A stretch of DNA of 42,715 nucleotides. It comes from Candidatus Rokuibacteriota bacterium (GTDB lineage: Bacteria; Methylomirabilota; Methylomirabilia; Rokubacteriales; CSP1-6). Under the pieces are notes generated by a model, which did not search any database, was not told the origin of the DNA, and saw only the letters and a list, made by a program, of their open reading frames with translations. Shown here piece by piece: positions 8,157 to 16,451 of this stretch; the first letter of the stretch is position 1; each line of letters begins with the position of its first letter. Both the position numbers and the translations under genes were made by a program. The DNA lies in NCBI GenBank assembly GCA_016179925.1, contig JACPCG010000017.1, positions 1 to 42,715 on the forward strand, in the 5' to 3' direction.

Positions 8157-9884
8157 CTAGACCCGGGCCGACTTGAAGGTCGCCGCGGGGGCCTTCCCGG
8201 CTTCCTTCCTCAAGGAGAGCGTCAGCTCGTACTTCTTCTCGGCGCTCGGGTCCGTGTTGAAGACGGCGACCCAGAGCGTCGCGTAGTCCCTTCCGAGCCC
8301 CGGCAGCGACGTGCCCTCCGGCGGCAGGCGCAGCAGCTCCGACTTGAGGTCCGCGCGGCCCGCGGGCGGCATCGTGAGAAGCCACGCGCGGTCGGAGTCG
8401 GCCCGGTTCTCCGTCAGCTTCACGTCGATCGAGCGCGGCTCCTTGAGGTCCGCGGCGACCGCGAAGAAGCGCGTCGTCAGCGGCGGCAGCACCAGCGGGA
8501 ACCGGTGGTCGGTGAACCGCTGCCTGTCCTGCGTGAGGCGCTGCGAGTTGTGCTCGGGGTCGCCCAGGCGCGCGCTCGGATGGGTGAACACGCGCGTCTC
8601 GAGAGTGGATTCCAGAATCCGCGCCGTCGTCCACACGCCGGGATCCGGCACCGCCGCCACCAGCACGCTCTTGACGAACTCGGGATAGAGCTCGGGGAGA
8701 CGCCCTTCATTGATCAGGAAGCTGTAGAGGTGCGCGCCCACCGACTTTCCCGGCCCCGGCGTGAAGCCCTTGAGGCTGTTGAGTGCCCTGGCGACGAACC
8801 CAGCGTTCTGGCGCTCCACGTGCTCGAGCAGGATCGAGTAGCCGTACGAGAGCAGGCCCTCCTCGTAGTCGGTGCTCTTCTGGACCGGTACGCTCAAGAG
8901 ATAGGAGTACTTCGAGATCTCCTGCTTGACCGCGTCGCCGAAGGCGAGCGTGCTCTTCCAGCTCGTCCAGCGGGCCCACGCCGAAACCCACCACTGCGCG
9001 GCCTCGTCCTGCACGGCCTGCTCCACGGCCTGCGCCGCACCGGCTTCCTCTTCGGCGGGCGCCGCCGGAGCCGACGCAACGACCGGCGCGGGGGCGGGCG
9101 GCGGAGGTGCAGGCGCGGCGAGGGGCGCTGCCGGCGGGACCAGAACGGAGCGCACCGCTTCCTCGAGCGTACTCGGCAGCTGGGGACTCGGCGGCGGAGG
9201 ACTCGGGGGCGGGGGACTCGGGCGCGGCGCGGCCGGCGCCACGGCGCCGGCGATCGAGAGCTTGCCGCGCGTCGCCGCGACGGCGAGCGGCCGGCCGAAG
9301 GACTGGGCCACGCTGTCTTCGAGCGTGGCGAAGCGCTCGTCGTCGAGCCGCTCGCGCCCCTCGATCAGCGTGAGCAGCGCCGCGAAGGCCGGCGAGGTCT
9401 CGAGCATGGGCGCGCTGGCGGTCTCGAAGGCCTTCGGGTCCAGCACCGCCTGGCGCAGCTCCTTCGCCTTCGCCTGGCACTGGACGAGCGAGGGAAAACC
9501 CGGGTCGTCGGCGTGGGAGATCGCCAGCACGCGGTCGAGCACCGCGAGCGCGCGCCGGCGAATCTCGGCCGTCGCCGCGTGCCGCTCCTCCGCCCCGATG
9601 GCCTCGGCGACCGCCCGCACCACGGGCTCGAGCGCCTTGAGGCTGCCCACCTGCGCCATCGACGGCGCGGCGACCGACAGGGAGGCGGCCGCGTCGAGCA
9701 CGGTCGAGCGGAGGTCGACGAACTCGCCCCGGGCCGCCGCGACCTCCTCGAGCAGCGACTCGGCGGGCAGAGTGCCGGACACCCGGAGCTCCTGGGCCGC
9801 CTGGGCGAGCTTCGTCGCGAGGCCGGCGAACCGTTCTGTCAGCGTCGCGAGGTGCTTGGCGAACTCGCTCGCGCTTATCGTCAT
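8157..9884 (-). CDS. hypothetical protein, two regions joined by a proline-rich linker
   Basis: 575 residues not recognised as any family. Residues 1-205 are Ala/Leu/Glu-rich and predicted helical. Residues about 210-300 are a low-complexity Pro/Ala linker containing SPPPPSPPPPSP. Residues 300-575 look globular, with conserved-looking aromatic and acidic segments (QWWVSAWARWTSW, then STDYEEGLLSYGYSILLEHVE) and a beta-rich end. There is no signal peptide or membrane segment. The ATG at 9884 is preferred over 9926 because a TAGAAT element (9903 to 9898) lies between them. Together with the GspE-like gene upstream on the same strand it may form a two-gene unit, but the 66-bp gap and separate -10 argue for independent transcription. 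Confidence 0.75.
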   Translation of the reverse strand: MTISASEFAKHLATLTERFAGLATKLAQAAQELRVSGTLPAESLLEEVAAARGEFVDLRSTVLDAAASLSVAAPSMAQVGSLKALEPVVRAVAEAIGAEERHAATAEIRRRALAVLDRVLAISHADDPGFPSLVQCQAKAKELRQAVLDPKAFETASAPMLETSPAFAALLTLIEGRERLDDERFATLEDSVAQSFGRPLAVAATRGKLSIAGAVAPAAPRPSPPPPSPPPPSPQLPSTLEEAVRSVLVPPAAPLAAPAPPPPAPAPVVASAPAAPAEEEAGAAQAVEQAVQDEAAQWWVSAWARWTSWKSTLAFGDAVKQEISKYSYLLSVPVQKSTDYEEGLLSYGYSILLEHVERQNAGFVARALNSLKGFTPGPGKSVGAHLYSFLINEGRLPELYPEFVKSVLVAAVPDPGVWTTARILESTLETRVFTHPSARLGDPEHNSQRLTQDRQRFTDHRFPLVLPPLTTRFFAVAADLKEPRSIDVKLTENRADSDRAWLLTMPPAGRADLKSELLRLPPEGTSLPGLGRDYATLWVAVFNTDPSAEKKYELTLSLRKEAGKAPAATFKSARV

Positions 9885-9897
9885 CGGGTGCAGGCCG

Positions 9898-9903
9898 ATT
9901 CTA
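9898..9903 (-). promoter_or_regulatory. candidate -10 element (TAGAAT)
   Basis: TAGAAT on the minus strand, 13 nt before the ATG at 9884. It would give a very short leader and argues against the upstream start at 9926. Confidence 0.4.
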
Positions 9904-9950
9904 GGCGGGCCGCCAGAATGTGTCAAACCCGCCCGTCGGACGCGACCGGG

Positions 9951-11765
9951 CTACTCGGAGGTGACGCGGAGGACTTCCTCGACGGTGGTCTGGCCCTGGA
10001 GGACCTTCAAGAGCCCGGCCTCGCGGAGCGTTTTCATGCCCTGCTTGGACGCCACGTCCTGGATCTCACTGGCGAAGGTGTTGTCGAGGATCAGGCTCCG
10101 GATCTCCTGGGTGATCGGCAGCACCTCGTAGAGGGCGGTCCGGCCCTTCATCCCGGTGAAATGGCAGGTCGCGCAGCCCTTGCCCTTGTAGAGCGTGCAC
10201 CGCTTGAGGCCGAGCGGGGCGTGGCCGTACTGGAGCAGACTCTCCTCGGCCACCTCAAAGGGCTCCCGGCACTCCTGGCACACCTTGCGGGCCAGCCGCT
10301 GCGCGACCACCAGGCGGAGCGAGGACGAGACGAGGAAGGGCGGGATGCCCATGTCCGCAAGCCGGGCGATGGTCTGGGCGGCGCTATTCGTGTGGAGCGT
10401 GCTGAGCACCAGATGACCGGTCAGCGCGGCCCGAACCGCGATCTGCGCCGTCTCCTGGTCGCGCATCTCGCCGACGAGGATCACGTCCGGGTCGTGACGC
10501 ATAAAGGAGCGCAGGGCCGCCGCGAAGCTCCGCCCGATCTCCTCGTTCACCTGGACCTGGGTCACGCCGGGAAGGTCGTACTCCACCGGATCCTCGACGG
10601 TCAGGATATTGCGGTCGCGCGAGTTGACCGCGTGCAGGGCCGAGTAGAGCGTCGTGGTCTTGCCCGCGCCCGTCGGCCCCGTGATGAGAATCATCCCGTG
10701 CGGGCTCCGGATCGCCTTCTCGAACTCCACGAGGCTGTCGGCCTCGAAGCCGAGATGGGTCATATCGACCCGGAGCGCCTGCTTGTCGAGGAGCCGGAGC
10801 GTGACGCTCTCGCCGAAGAGGGAGGGCAGGATCGAGACGCGGAAGTCCACCTCGCGCCCGCTCTGGCGGAGCTTGATCCTCCCGTCCTGGGGCAGCCGCC
10901 GCTCGGCGATGTCGCAGTTCGACATGATTTTGATGCGCGACACGACTGCGGGCTCGACGCGCTTGGGCGGCGTCATCACCTCGTGGAGCAGGCCGTCCAC
11001 GCGGAACCTGACGCGGAAACTGCTCTCGCCGGGGTCCATGTGGATGTCGGAGGCGCCGCGGCGGACCGCGTCGAGCAGGATCGAGTTCACGAGCCGGACG
11101 ACCGGGACCTGGTCCGCCGAGGACCGCAGCTCGTTGAGGTCGACCTGGGGGCTGGTCTCCTGGCCCTCGATCAGCTCGAGATCGGTCGCCTCCACCTCGG
11201 AGAGCACGTCCGCCATCGTCGCTGGCGCGGCCTCGTAGTAGGACGCGATCGCATCGCGAATCGCGGACGGCGACGCGATCGCCGGCACCACCTTGAGGCC
11301 CGTCATGAAGGCGACGTCGTCGAGCGCCGAGAGGTTGGTCGGATCGGCGACCGCCAGCGTGACCGAGCCGATCGTGCGGCCGATCGGCAGGACGCCGTAC
11401 TTGCACGCGATCCGCGCCGGGATCAGCTTGATGATCTCGGCCGCGATCTTCTCGGGGAACGTGACCTCGGGAATGCCGTACTGGCGCGACAGGAAATGAA
11501 CCAGTTGCTCTTCGGTGATCAGGCCCAGGCGGACGAGGATCTCGCCGAGCTTCTCGTTCGTCTTTTTCTGTTCGGCGAGCGCCTGGTCGAACTGCTCCTG
11601 CGTGACGAGGCCCTCGGCGAGGATGAGGTCGCCGAACCGCCGACCGACCGCGGTCTGGGCCGACGGCTTCGTGGCCGCCGACACGGCGGCCTTGGCTTCT
11701 TGGCCGTCGCCGCGTCCCCCCTCGAACAGGCGCGTGAGTTCCAGTCGTCGTGATTCAATGGTCAT
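9951..11765 (-). CDS. GspE/PilB-type secretion or pilus-assembly ATPase
   Basis: 604 residues with the usual order: N-terminal GspE/MshEN-type domain (about 45-180), ATPase core with Walker A GPTGAGKTT (363-371), Asp box, Walker B-like PDVILVGEMRD (426-436), His box (STLHTN, 455-460) and a tetracysteine zinc site (CQEC 496-499, CATC 531-534). It would power assembly of a type IV pilus or type II secretion pseudopilus from the cytoplasmic side of the inner membrane. The ATG at 11765 starts the conserved-looking part; in-frame starts at 11780 and 11813 are possible. No other pilus or secretion gene is in the window, so it is an orphan here. Confidence 0.92.
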   Translation of the reverse strand: MTIESRRLELTRLFEGGRGDGQEAKAAVSAATKPSAQTAVGRRFGDLILAEGLVTQEQFDQALAEQKKTNEKLGEILVRLGLITEEQLVHFLSRQYGIPEVTFPEKIAAEIIKLIPARIACKYGVLPIGRTIGSVTLAVADPTNLSALDDVAFMTGLKVVPAIASPSAIRDAIASYYEAAPATMADVLSEVEATDLELIEGQETSPQVDLNELRSSADQVPVVRLVNSILLDAVRRGASDIHMDPGESSFRVRFRVDGLLHEVMTPPKRVEPAVVSRIKIMSNCDIAERRLPQDGRIKLRQSGREVDFRVSILPSLFGESVTLRLLDKQALRVDMTHLGFEADSLVEFEKAIRSPHGMILITGPTGAGKTTTLYSALHAVNSRDRNILTVEDPVEYDLPGVTQVQVNEEIGRSFAAALRSFMRHDPDVILVGEMRDQETAQIAVRAALTGHLVLSTLHTNSAAQTIARLADMGIPPFLVSSSLRLVVAQRLARKVCQECREPFEVAEESLLQYGHAPLGLKRCTLYKGKGCATCHFTGMKGRTALYEVLPITQEIRSLILDNTFASEIQDVASKQGMKTLREAGLLKVLQGQTTVEEVLRVTSE

Positions 11766-11889
11766 GGTCGACGCTCGCATGAAAGAACGCAAGTCGAATG
11801 CCAGCCCCAGCACGCCAGGGAGTGCAGCGTAACTACCTGGAAAACAGTGCCTCAGATGGGGGTGACGAATCTCGGTGGACCCGTCCGGT

Positions 11890-11920
11890 TGGCCAGTTTC
11901 GAGACAGGGTGGCCAGTTTC
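11890..11920. repeat. short direct repeat, possible insertion-sequence end remnant
   Basis: The 11-mer TGGCCAGTTTC occurs at 11890-11900 and again at 11910-11920, exactly 20 bp apart, in a non-coding gap. Spaced repeats of this kind resemble the transposase-binding ends of IS21-type elements. No transposase is nearby, so this would be a remnant. It lies next to two damaged genes. Confidence 0.35.
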
Positions 11921-11925
11921 CTTTC

Positions 11926-11934
11926 TGCTAGACT
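11926..11934 (+). promoter_or_regulatory. extended -10 element (TGC TAGACT)
   Basis: TGCTAGACT ends 7 nt before the GTG at 11942, matching the leaderless-type spacing seen elsewhere in the window. It may now drive the damaged CaiB fragment and the crotonase behind it. Confidence 0.5.
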
Positions 11935-11941
11935 CCTCGTC

Positions 11942-12121
11942 GTGGCCCTCCCCCTCGAAGGCGTCGTCGTCGCGCACCAGAACGTCGCCGGCCCGTTCTG
12001 CGCCGAGATCCTCGGCGACGTGCGCGCCGAGCTGGTCAAGGTCGAGCGGCCGGGGCGGGACGACGCGCGCGCGTGGGCCCCGCCCTTCTGGGGCGACGAG
12101 GCGCGGCAAGTGACGCCGTGA
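11942..12121 (+). pseudogene. N-terminal fragment of a class III CoA transferase (CaiB/BaiF)
   Basis: 59 codons encode the start of a family III CoA transferase: LPLEGVVVAHQNVAGPFC, ILGDVRAELVKVERPG and the RAWAPPFWGDEA segment are typical of the first 55 residues. Full-length members have about 390 residues (compare the intact one at 36229), so roughly 330 residues including the catalytic Asp are missing. The frame ends in a TGA that overlaps the GTG of the next crotonase gene (GTGA). The fragment therefore may act only as a translated leader for that gene. A deletion that joined the two genes is the simplest explanation. Confidence 0.75.
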
Positions 12122-12843
12122 CCGCCTACCGCCACCTGCTCGTCACCCGCTCCGACGACGGCGACATCGTGACCGTCACGCTGAACCGCCCCGAGCAGAT
12201 GAACGCCATGAACACCGCCATGGGCGAGGACCTCCTCGCCTGCTTCGAGGGCTTGTCGCGCGATCCCCTCGTCCGCGCCGTCGTCTTCACGGGCGCCGGC
12301 GACAAGGCGTTCTGCGCCGGCGGCGACCTGAAGGAACGCAACGAGATGACCGACGAGACGTGGCGCGCCCAGCACGTCATCTTCGAGCGGGGCGCGTTCA
12401 GCCTCCTCCGCTGTCCGGACTTCATCGTCGCAAGCGAGACGGCGGTCTTCGGCGTGCCCGAGACGACCCTCGGGATCTTCCCGGGCATCGGCGGCACGCA
12501 GCTCCTGCCCCGCATCCTCGGCGCGCCGCTCGCGAAGGAGCTGATCTTCACGGGGCGCCGCATGAAGGCCGACGAGGCGAAGGCGGCGGGCCTGATCAAC
12601 CACCTGGTGCCGGCGGGCCGGGCGCGCGGGAAGGCGCTCGAGATCGCCGCGACGATCGCGAAGAACGGGCCGATCGCGGTCCGCCAGGCGAAGAAGGCGA
12701 TCGCCTACGGCCTCGAGACGGACCTCGACACCGCGATGATCCTCGCCATCGAGGCGTACAATGCGACCGTTGTGACGGAAGACCGGCTCGAAGGCGTCCG
12801 GGCCTTCAACGAAAAGCGCAAACCCCAGTTCAAAGGGAAATAA
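12118..12843 (+). CDS. enoyl-CoA hydratase-like protein with an internal deletion of the oxyanion-hole segment
   Basis: 241 residues, crotonase family: TLNRPEQMNAMN, FCAGGDL, then LLRCP (residues 96-100) runs directly into DFIVASETAVFGVPE. In intact relatives, including the one at 37531, about 22 residues lie between these points and carry the second oxyanion-hole glycines and the first catalytic Glu (GGGLELALACD). The reading frame is kept, and the second Glu (115) and the C-terminal half are normal. The protein is unlikely to catalyse hydration. It is either a recent in-frame deletion allele, an assembly artefact, or a non-catalytic relative. GTG start overlaps the stop of the CaiB fragment; the acyl-CoA dehydrogenase follows after 4 bp. 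Confidence 0.8.
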   Translation: MTAYRHLLVTRSDDGDIVTVTLNRPEQMNAMNTAMGEDLLACFEGLSRDPLVRAVVFTGAGDKAFCAGGDLKERNEMTDETWRAQHVIFERGAFSLLRCPDFIVASETAVFGVPETTLGIFPGIGGTQLLPRILGAPLAKELIFTGRRMKADEAKAAGLINHLVPAGRARGKALEIAATIAKNGPIAVRQAKKAIAYGLETDLDTAMILAIEAYNATVVTEDRLEGVRAFNEKRKPQFKGK

Positions 12844-12847
12844 GGCC

Positions 12848-14014
12848 ATGGCCTCGATCAGCCTCACGCTCACCGACGAACAGCGCGCCCTCAGGGCGGG
12901 CGTGCTCGAGATCTGCCGGCGGTATCCCGGCGAGTACTGGCGCGAGCTCGACGCCAAGCGCGAGTATCCCGAGAAGTTCGTCACCGAGCTCACCCAGGCG
13001 GGCTACCTCGCCGCCCTGATCCCCCAGGAGTACGGCGGCGCCGGGCTCGGCATCGTCGAGGGCGGCCTGATCCTCGAGACGATCAACGCCTCCGGCGGCA
13101 ACGCGGCCGCGTGCCACGCCCAGATGTACATCATGGGCACGGTGCTCCGGCACGGCTCCGAGGCGCAGAAGCGGACGTACCTGCCGAAGATCGCGACGGG
13201 CGAGCTGCGCCTGCAGGCCTTCGGCGTGACCGAGCCGAACTCGGGCTCGGACACGACGAAGCTCCAGACGACGGCGGTGCGCCGGGGCGACCGTTACGTG
13301 GTCAACGGCCAGAAGATGTTCATCTCGCGCGTGCTCCAGTCCGACCTGATGCTCCTGCTCGCGCGGACGACGCCCGTGGACCAGGTGAAGCGGAAGACCG
13401 ACGGGCTTTCCGCCTTCCTCATCGACATCCGCGGCCTCAAGGGGCTCGAGGTCCGGCCGCTGCGGATGATGATGAACCATTCCACGAACGCGCTCTTCTT
13501 CGACAACATGGAGATCCCGGCCGCGAGCCTCATCGGCGAGGAGGGCAAGGGCTTCGCCTACATCCTCGACGGCATGAACGCCGAGCGCATCCTGGTGGCC
13601 TCCGACTCCCTGGGCGACGCGCGCTGGTTCATCGAGAAGGCGGTCGCCTACTCGAACCAGCGCGTGATCTTCGGCCGGCCGATCGGCGCCAACCAGGGCG
13701 TGCAGTTCGCGATCGCCAAGGCCCACATCGCCATCGAGGCGGCGCAGCTCGTGCGGGACAAGGCCGCGGCGCTCTTCGATGCGGGCCAGCCGTGCGGCGC
13801 CGAGGCGAACATGGCGAAGTACCTCGGCGCCGAGGCGGCGTGGGAGGCGGGCAACGCCTGCATCGACTGCCACGGCGGCTACGGCTACGCCGAGGAGTAC
13901 GACGTCGAGCGGAAGTTCCGCGAGTGCCGGCTCTACAAGACGGCGCCGATCAACAACAACCTCATCCTCGCCTACGTCGGCGAGCACGTGCTCGGGCTGC
14001 CGCGCTCGTACTGA
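12848..14014 (+). CDS. acyl-CoA dehydrogenase
   Basis: 388 residues, full family length. It has the helical N-domain, the FAD-binding FGVTEPNSGSD block (125-135), the beta-domain with QKMFIS, and the C-terminal domain with HGGYGYAEEYDVERKFRE. The Glu of EEY (about 350) lies where medium-chain acyl-CoA dehydrogenase has its catalytic base. It would oxidise an acyl-CoA to the 2-enoyl-CoA with electrons going to ETF. The acyl chain is unknown. It follows the damaged crotonase by 4 bp in an apparent operon. Confidence 0.92.
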   Translation: MASISLTLTDEQRALRAGVLEICRRYPGEYWRELDAKREYPEKFVTELTQAGYLAALIPQEYGGAGLGIVEGGLILETINASGGNAAACHAQMYIMGTVLRHGSEAQKRTYLPKIATGELRLQAFGVTEPNSGSDTTKLQTTAVRRGDRYVVNGQKMFISRVLQSDLMLLLARTTPVDQVKRKTDGLSAFLIDIRGLKGLEVRPLRMMMNHSTNALFFDNMEIPAASLIGEEGKGFAYILDGMNAERILVASDSLGDARWFIEKAVAYSNQRVIFGRPIGANQGVQFAIAKAHIAIEAAQLVRDKAAALFDAGQPCGAEANMAKYLGAEAAWEAGNACIDCHGGYGYAEEYDVERKFRECRLYKTAPINNNLILAYVGEHVLGLPRSY

Positions 14015-14029
14015 GACGAGCCACGAGCC

Positions 14030-14242
14030 TTGCCCGGGCGGACCACGTCCTCCAATAGCGCGGTGGCGAAGAGCGGGGAAGCGATCGAAGTGGTCGACCT
14101 CGGCAAGCCCGTCGAGACCTCGACGCGGGTCCGGGAGACCGTCGGCCGCGCGCGCCCCGGCCAGGTCGTCAAGGCCGTCACGTCCACGCGGCGCGATCCC
14201 GTGTCCGACGGCGTTGCCGCGCGGATCCCGAGGCCGGCGTGA
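14030..14242 (+). CDS. possible small protein between acyl-CoA dehydrogenase and methyltransferase genes
   Basis: A 70-codon frame from a TTG. Its TGA overlaps the GTG of the methyltransferase gene (GTGA), the same coupling used by real genes here. The tail DPVSDGVAARIPRPA faintly recalls segments of PLP-dependent dehydratases, but this is too short to assign. It could be a real small protein, a decayed gene or a chance frame. Confidence 0.25.
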   Translation: MPGRTTSSNSAVAKSGEAIEVVDLGKPVETSTRVRETVGRARPGQVVKAVTSTRRDPVSDGVAARIPRPA

Positions 14243-14799
14243 CCAAGACGGCGAAGCGCATGCTCGCGCTGATGGACCGTGCGACGACGCTCTGGCACAT
14301 CCCGGTCATCGGGCGGGCCAAGGGCCGAGTGCTCCGGCGGCTGATCGAGCGCCACGGCTGCACGCGCGGGCTCGAGATCGGGTCGCTCTTCGGTTACTCG
14401 GCGATCCTCATCGCCGGCGCCATGCCGCCGCGCGGGCGGTTCACCTGCATCGAGTCGAACGCCTATCTGGCGAAATTCGTGAAGAGCAACTGCGCGATCG
14501 CCGGGCTCGGCAAACGCGTGAAGGTCGTCGGCGGCGAAGCGCTCCGGGTCGTCCCGCTCCTGCCCGGGCGCTTCGACTTCGTCCTCATCGACGCCAGGAA
14601 GGAGGACTACCTCGACTATCTCCGGCAGCTCGAGCCGAAGCTCGTGCCCGGCGCGGTCGTCGCCGCCGACAACACCGGGATCTACCGCCGCGACGTCACC
14701 CCGTACCTCGAGTACGTGCGCGACCCGCACGGACGCTACGACTCGAAGGAGCACGTCTTCGGCGACGACGCGATGGAGGTCTCCGTCCTCCGGCGGTAA
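14239..14799 (+). CDS. SAM-dependent O-methyltransferase (family 3 type)
   Basis: 186 residues. A Rossmann methyltransferase fold is visible: LEIGSLFGYSAILIAGAMP (motif I, about 47-65), FTCIESNAYLAK (acidic residue after beta 2), KVVGGEAL (motif II region) and FDFVLIDARKEDYLDYL, the metal-binding-type Asp region of the catechol/caffeoyl-CoA O-methyltransferase family. The product is cytoplasmic. The acceptor is not known. GTG start overlaps the preceding small frame; the LLM oxidoreductase follows 9 bp later and may be co-transcribed. Confidence 0.85.
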   Translation: MTKTAKRMLALMDRATTLWHIPVIGRAKGRVLRRLIERHGCTRGLEIGSLFGYSAILIAGAMPPRGRFTCIESNAYLAKFVKSNCAIAGLGKRVKVVGGEALRVVPLLPGRFDFVLIDARKEDYLDYLRQLEPKLVPGAVVAADNTGIYRRDVTPYLEYVRDPHGRYDSKEHVFGDDAMEVSVLRR

Positions 14800-14808
14800 G
14801 CTGGGCCC

Positions 14809-15759
14809 ATGAGGCGCGCGGCGTACGTCAACCCCGGGCGCGATCTCGGCGCTGCGGTCGCCCTCGCGCGTCGCGCGGAGGCGCTCGGCTACGAGAGCGT
14901 CTGGGTCACGCACGGCCTCGGGCGCGACTCGTTCCTCGTGCTCGCCGCCTACGGCGCGGCCACGGCCAGGCTCCGCCTCGGCAACGGCGTCGTGCCGATC
15001 TACCCGCGCCACCCCGTCGCGATGGCCCAGGCGGCGCTCACGCTCTCCGAGCTGACTGGCGGGCGCTTCACCCTCGGCGTCGGCGTGAGCCACCGCGAGT
15101 CGATGGAGGCGATGCTCGGCCTGGCCCTCACGGAGCCGCTCGCCGTCATGCGCGAGTACGTCGCCGTCCTGCGGGGCGCGCTGGGCGCGGGCGCGGCCTT
15201 CGAGGGCCGGCACTTCAAGGTCCGCTGGAGCCTGGCGCTCCCCGAACGCCCGGCGGCGCCGCCGGTCTATCTCGCCGCGCTCTCGCGGAAGATGCTCGAG
15301 CTCGCCGGCGAGATCGCCGACGGCGCGATCCTCTGGCTCTGCCCGCCGACCTACGTGCGGGATGTTGCGTTGCCCGCGCTCGAGCGCGGGCGGAAGCGCG
15401 CGGGCAGGACGCTCGACGGCTTCGAGATCGTCGCCGCGGTTCCGCTCGCCGTGACCGATGACCCGAAGGCGGCGCGGGCCGCATTCAGCGGCGAGCTCGC
15501 CCGCTACCTCGTCCTGCCCTTCTACCGCGCGATGCTGGAGGCCGGCGGCCTCGGCGAGGGCGTGCGCGCGTTCGACCGGGACGGCACGGTCCCCGAGTCC
15601 TTCGCCGGCGCCCTCGGCGCCATCGGCGACGGCGCGGCCGCGCGCGCCTACGTCGCGGCGTATCGCCAGGCGGGAGTCACGCTGCCGGCGATCCGGCCGA
15701 TCACGTTCCCGGACGCGCCGTGGTACGCGCGCACCCTCGAGGAGGCGTCGACCTGGTGA
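14809..15759 (+). CDS. LLM-class flavin-dependent (luciferase-like) oxidoreductase
   Basis: 316 residues of the bacterial luciferase-like barrel. Family segments: ARRAEALGYESVWVTHG, LRLGNGVVPIYPRHPVAMAQAA, LSELTGGRFTLGVGVS (about 79-94), YVAVLRGALGAG and PPVYLAALSRKMLELAGEIADG. Such enzymes use F420 or FMN for hydride transfer or monooxygenation. The cofactor and substrate cannot be fixed from sequence. ATG at 14809; a TAAGCT hexamer lies 6 nt upstream and overlaps the preceding stop. The SGNH lipoprotein gene starts within its stop codon (GTGA). Confidence 0.9.
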   Translation: MRRAAYVNPGRDLGAAVALARRAEALGYESVWVTHGLGRDSFLVLAAYGAATARLRLGNGVVPIYPRHPVAMAQAALTLSELTGGRFTLGVGVSHRESMEAMLGLALTEPLAVMREYVAVLRGALGAGAAFEGRHFKVRWSLALPERPAAPPVYLAALSRKMLELAGEIADGAILWLCPPTYVRDVALPALERGRKRAGRTLDGFEIVAAVPLAVTDDPKAARAAFSGELARYLVLPFYRAMLEAGGLGEGVRAFDRDGTVPESFAGALGAIGDGAAARAYVAAYRQAGVTLPAIRPITFPDAPWYARTLEEASTW

Positions 15760-16451
15760 CGCGGCGCGCGCTGATCCTCGTCGCCGTTCTGCTCGCCGGC
15801 TGCGCCGGCGGCCGCCAGGACGCGGCGCGGGCGCTGCCCGCGGACCGGAGCGCGGCGGTCCTTTACGTCGCCCTCGGCGACAGCACGGTCGAAGGCGTCG
15901 GCGCGACGAGCCCGGACCGGAACTACGTGAGCCGACTCCACGGGCGCCTGCGGACCGTGTATCCCAACGCGCGCGCGGCCAACCTCGGCGTGGGCGGCTC
16001 GACCTCGGCCGACGTGCTCCTGCGCCAGCTCGACCGCGCGATCCAGCTCCGGCCGCACCTCGTGACGCTCTCGATCGGACCGAACGACATCACCACGCGC
16101 GTGCGGGTCGAGACCTACGAGAAGAACGTGGACACGATCCTCGGGCGGCTCGTGCGCGAGACCACGGCCGTCCTCGTCGTCAACCTCATCCCCGACCTCG
16201 CCGTGACCCCGCGCTTCGTCCGGAGCCCCGAGAAGGACGCCGTCGGCCGACTGACGGTCGCGTTCAACGAGGCGCTGGGGCGTGCGGGGCGCGCCTACGG
16301 GGCGGAGCTGGTGGACCTCTACGTCGCGAGCCGGCGCGAGGTTCCACTCCGGCCCGAGCTCGTGTGGTCGGACGGCTACCATCCGTCGGACGCGGGCTAT
16401 GCGCGCTGGGCGGAGTTAGTATGGAGGGGGGTGGAGGCCCGGATTCAATGA
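15756..16451 (+). CDS. SGNH/GDSL hydrolase, lipoprotein
   Basis: 231 residues from the GTG that overlaps the upstream stop. Residues 1-16 form a lipoprotein signal ending in LLAGC (lipobox Cys16), so the mature protein should be membrane-anchored outside the cytoplasm. SGNH blocks: GDS (Ser43), NLGVGGST (Gly), SIGPND (Asn110) and SDGYHPSD (Asp206, His209). This is a complete catalytic set for an esterase or lipase such as a TesA-like or arylesterase enzyme. It is coupled on both sides (GTGA with the oxidoreductase, ATGA with the next secreted protein). Confidence 0.9.
   Translation: MTRRALILVAVLLAGCAGGRQDAARALPADRSAAVLYVALGDSTVEGVGATSPDRNYVSRLHGRLRTVYPNARAANLGVGGSTSADVLLRQLDRAIQLRPHLVTLSIGPNDITTRVRVETYEKNVDTILGRLVRETTAVLVVNLIPDLAVTPRFVRSPEKDAVGRLTVAFNEALGRAGRAYGAELVDLYVASRREVPLRPELVWSDGYHPSDAGYARWAELVWRGVEARIQ

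Noticed and set aside
9176-9235. Repetitive GGCGG/GGGGG stretches inside the unknown protein gene
   Set aside because: They encode the Pro/Ser-rich linker (SPPPPSPPPPSP) and are explained by low-complexity coding sequence.
8505-11753. A 1082-codon open frame on the plus strand
   Set aside because: It runs antisense to the unknown protein and the GspE ATPase, whose motifs are clear. The translation is Arg/His/Leu-rich without domains, typical of the opposite strand of GC-rich genes.
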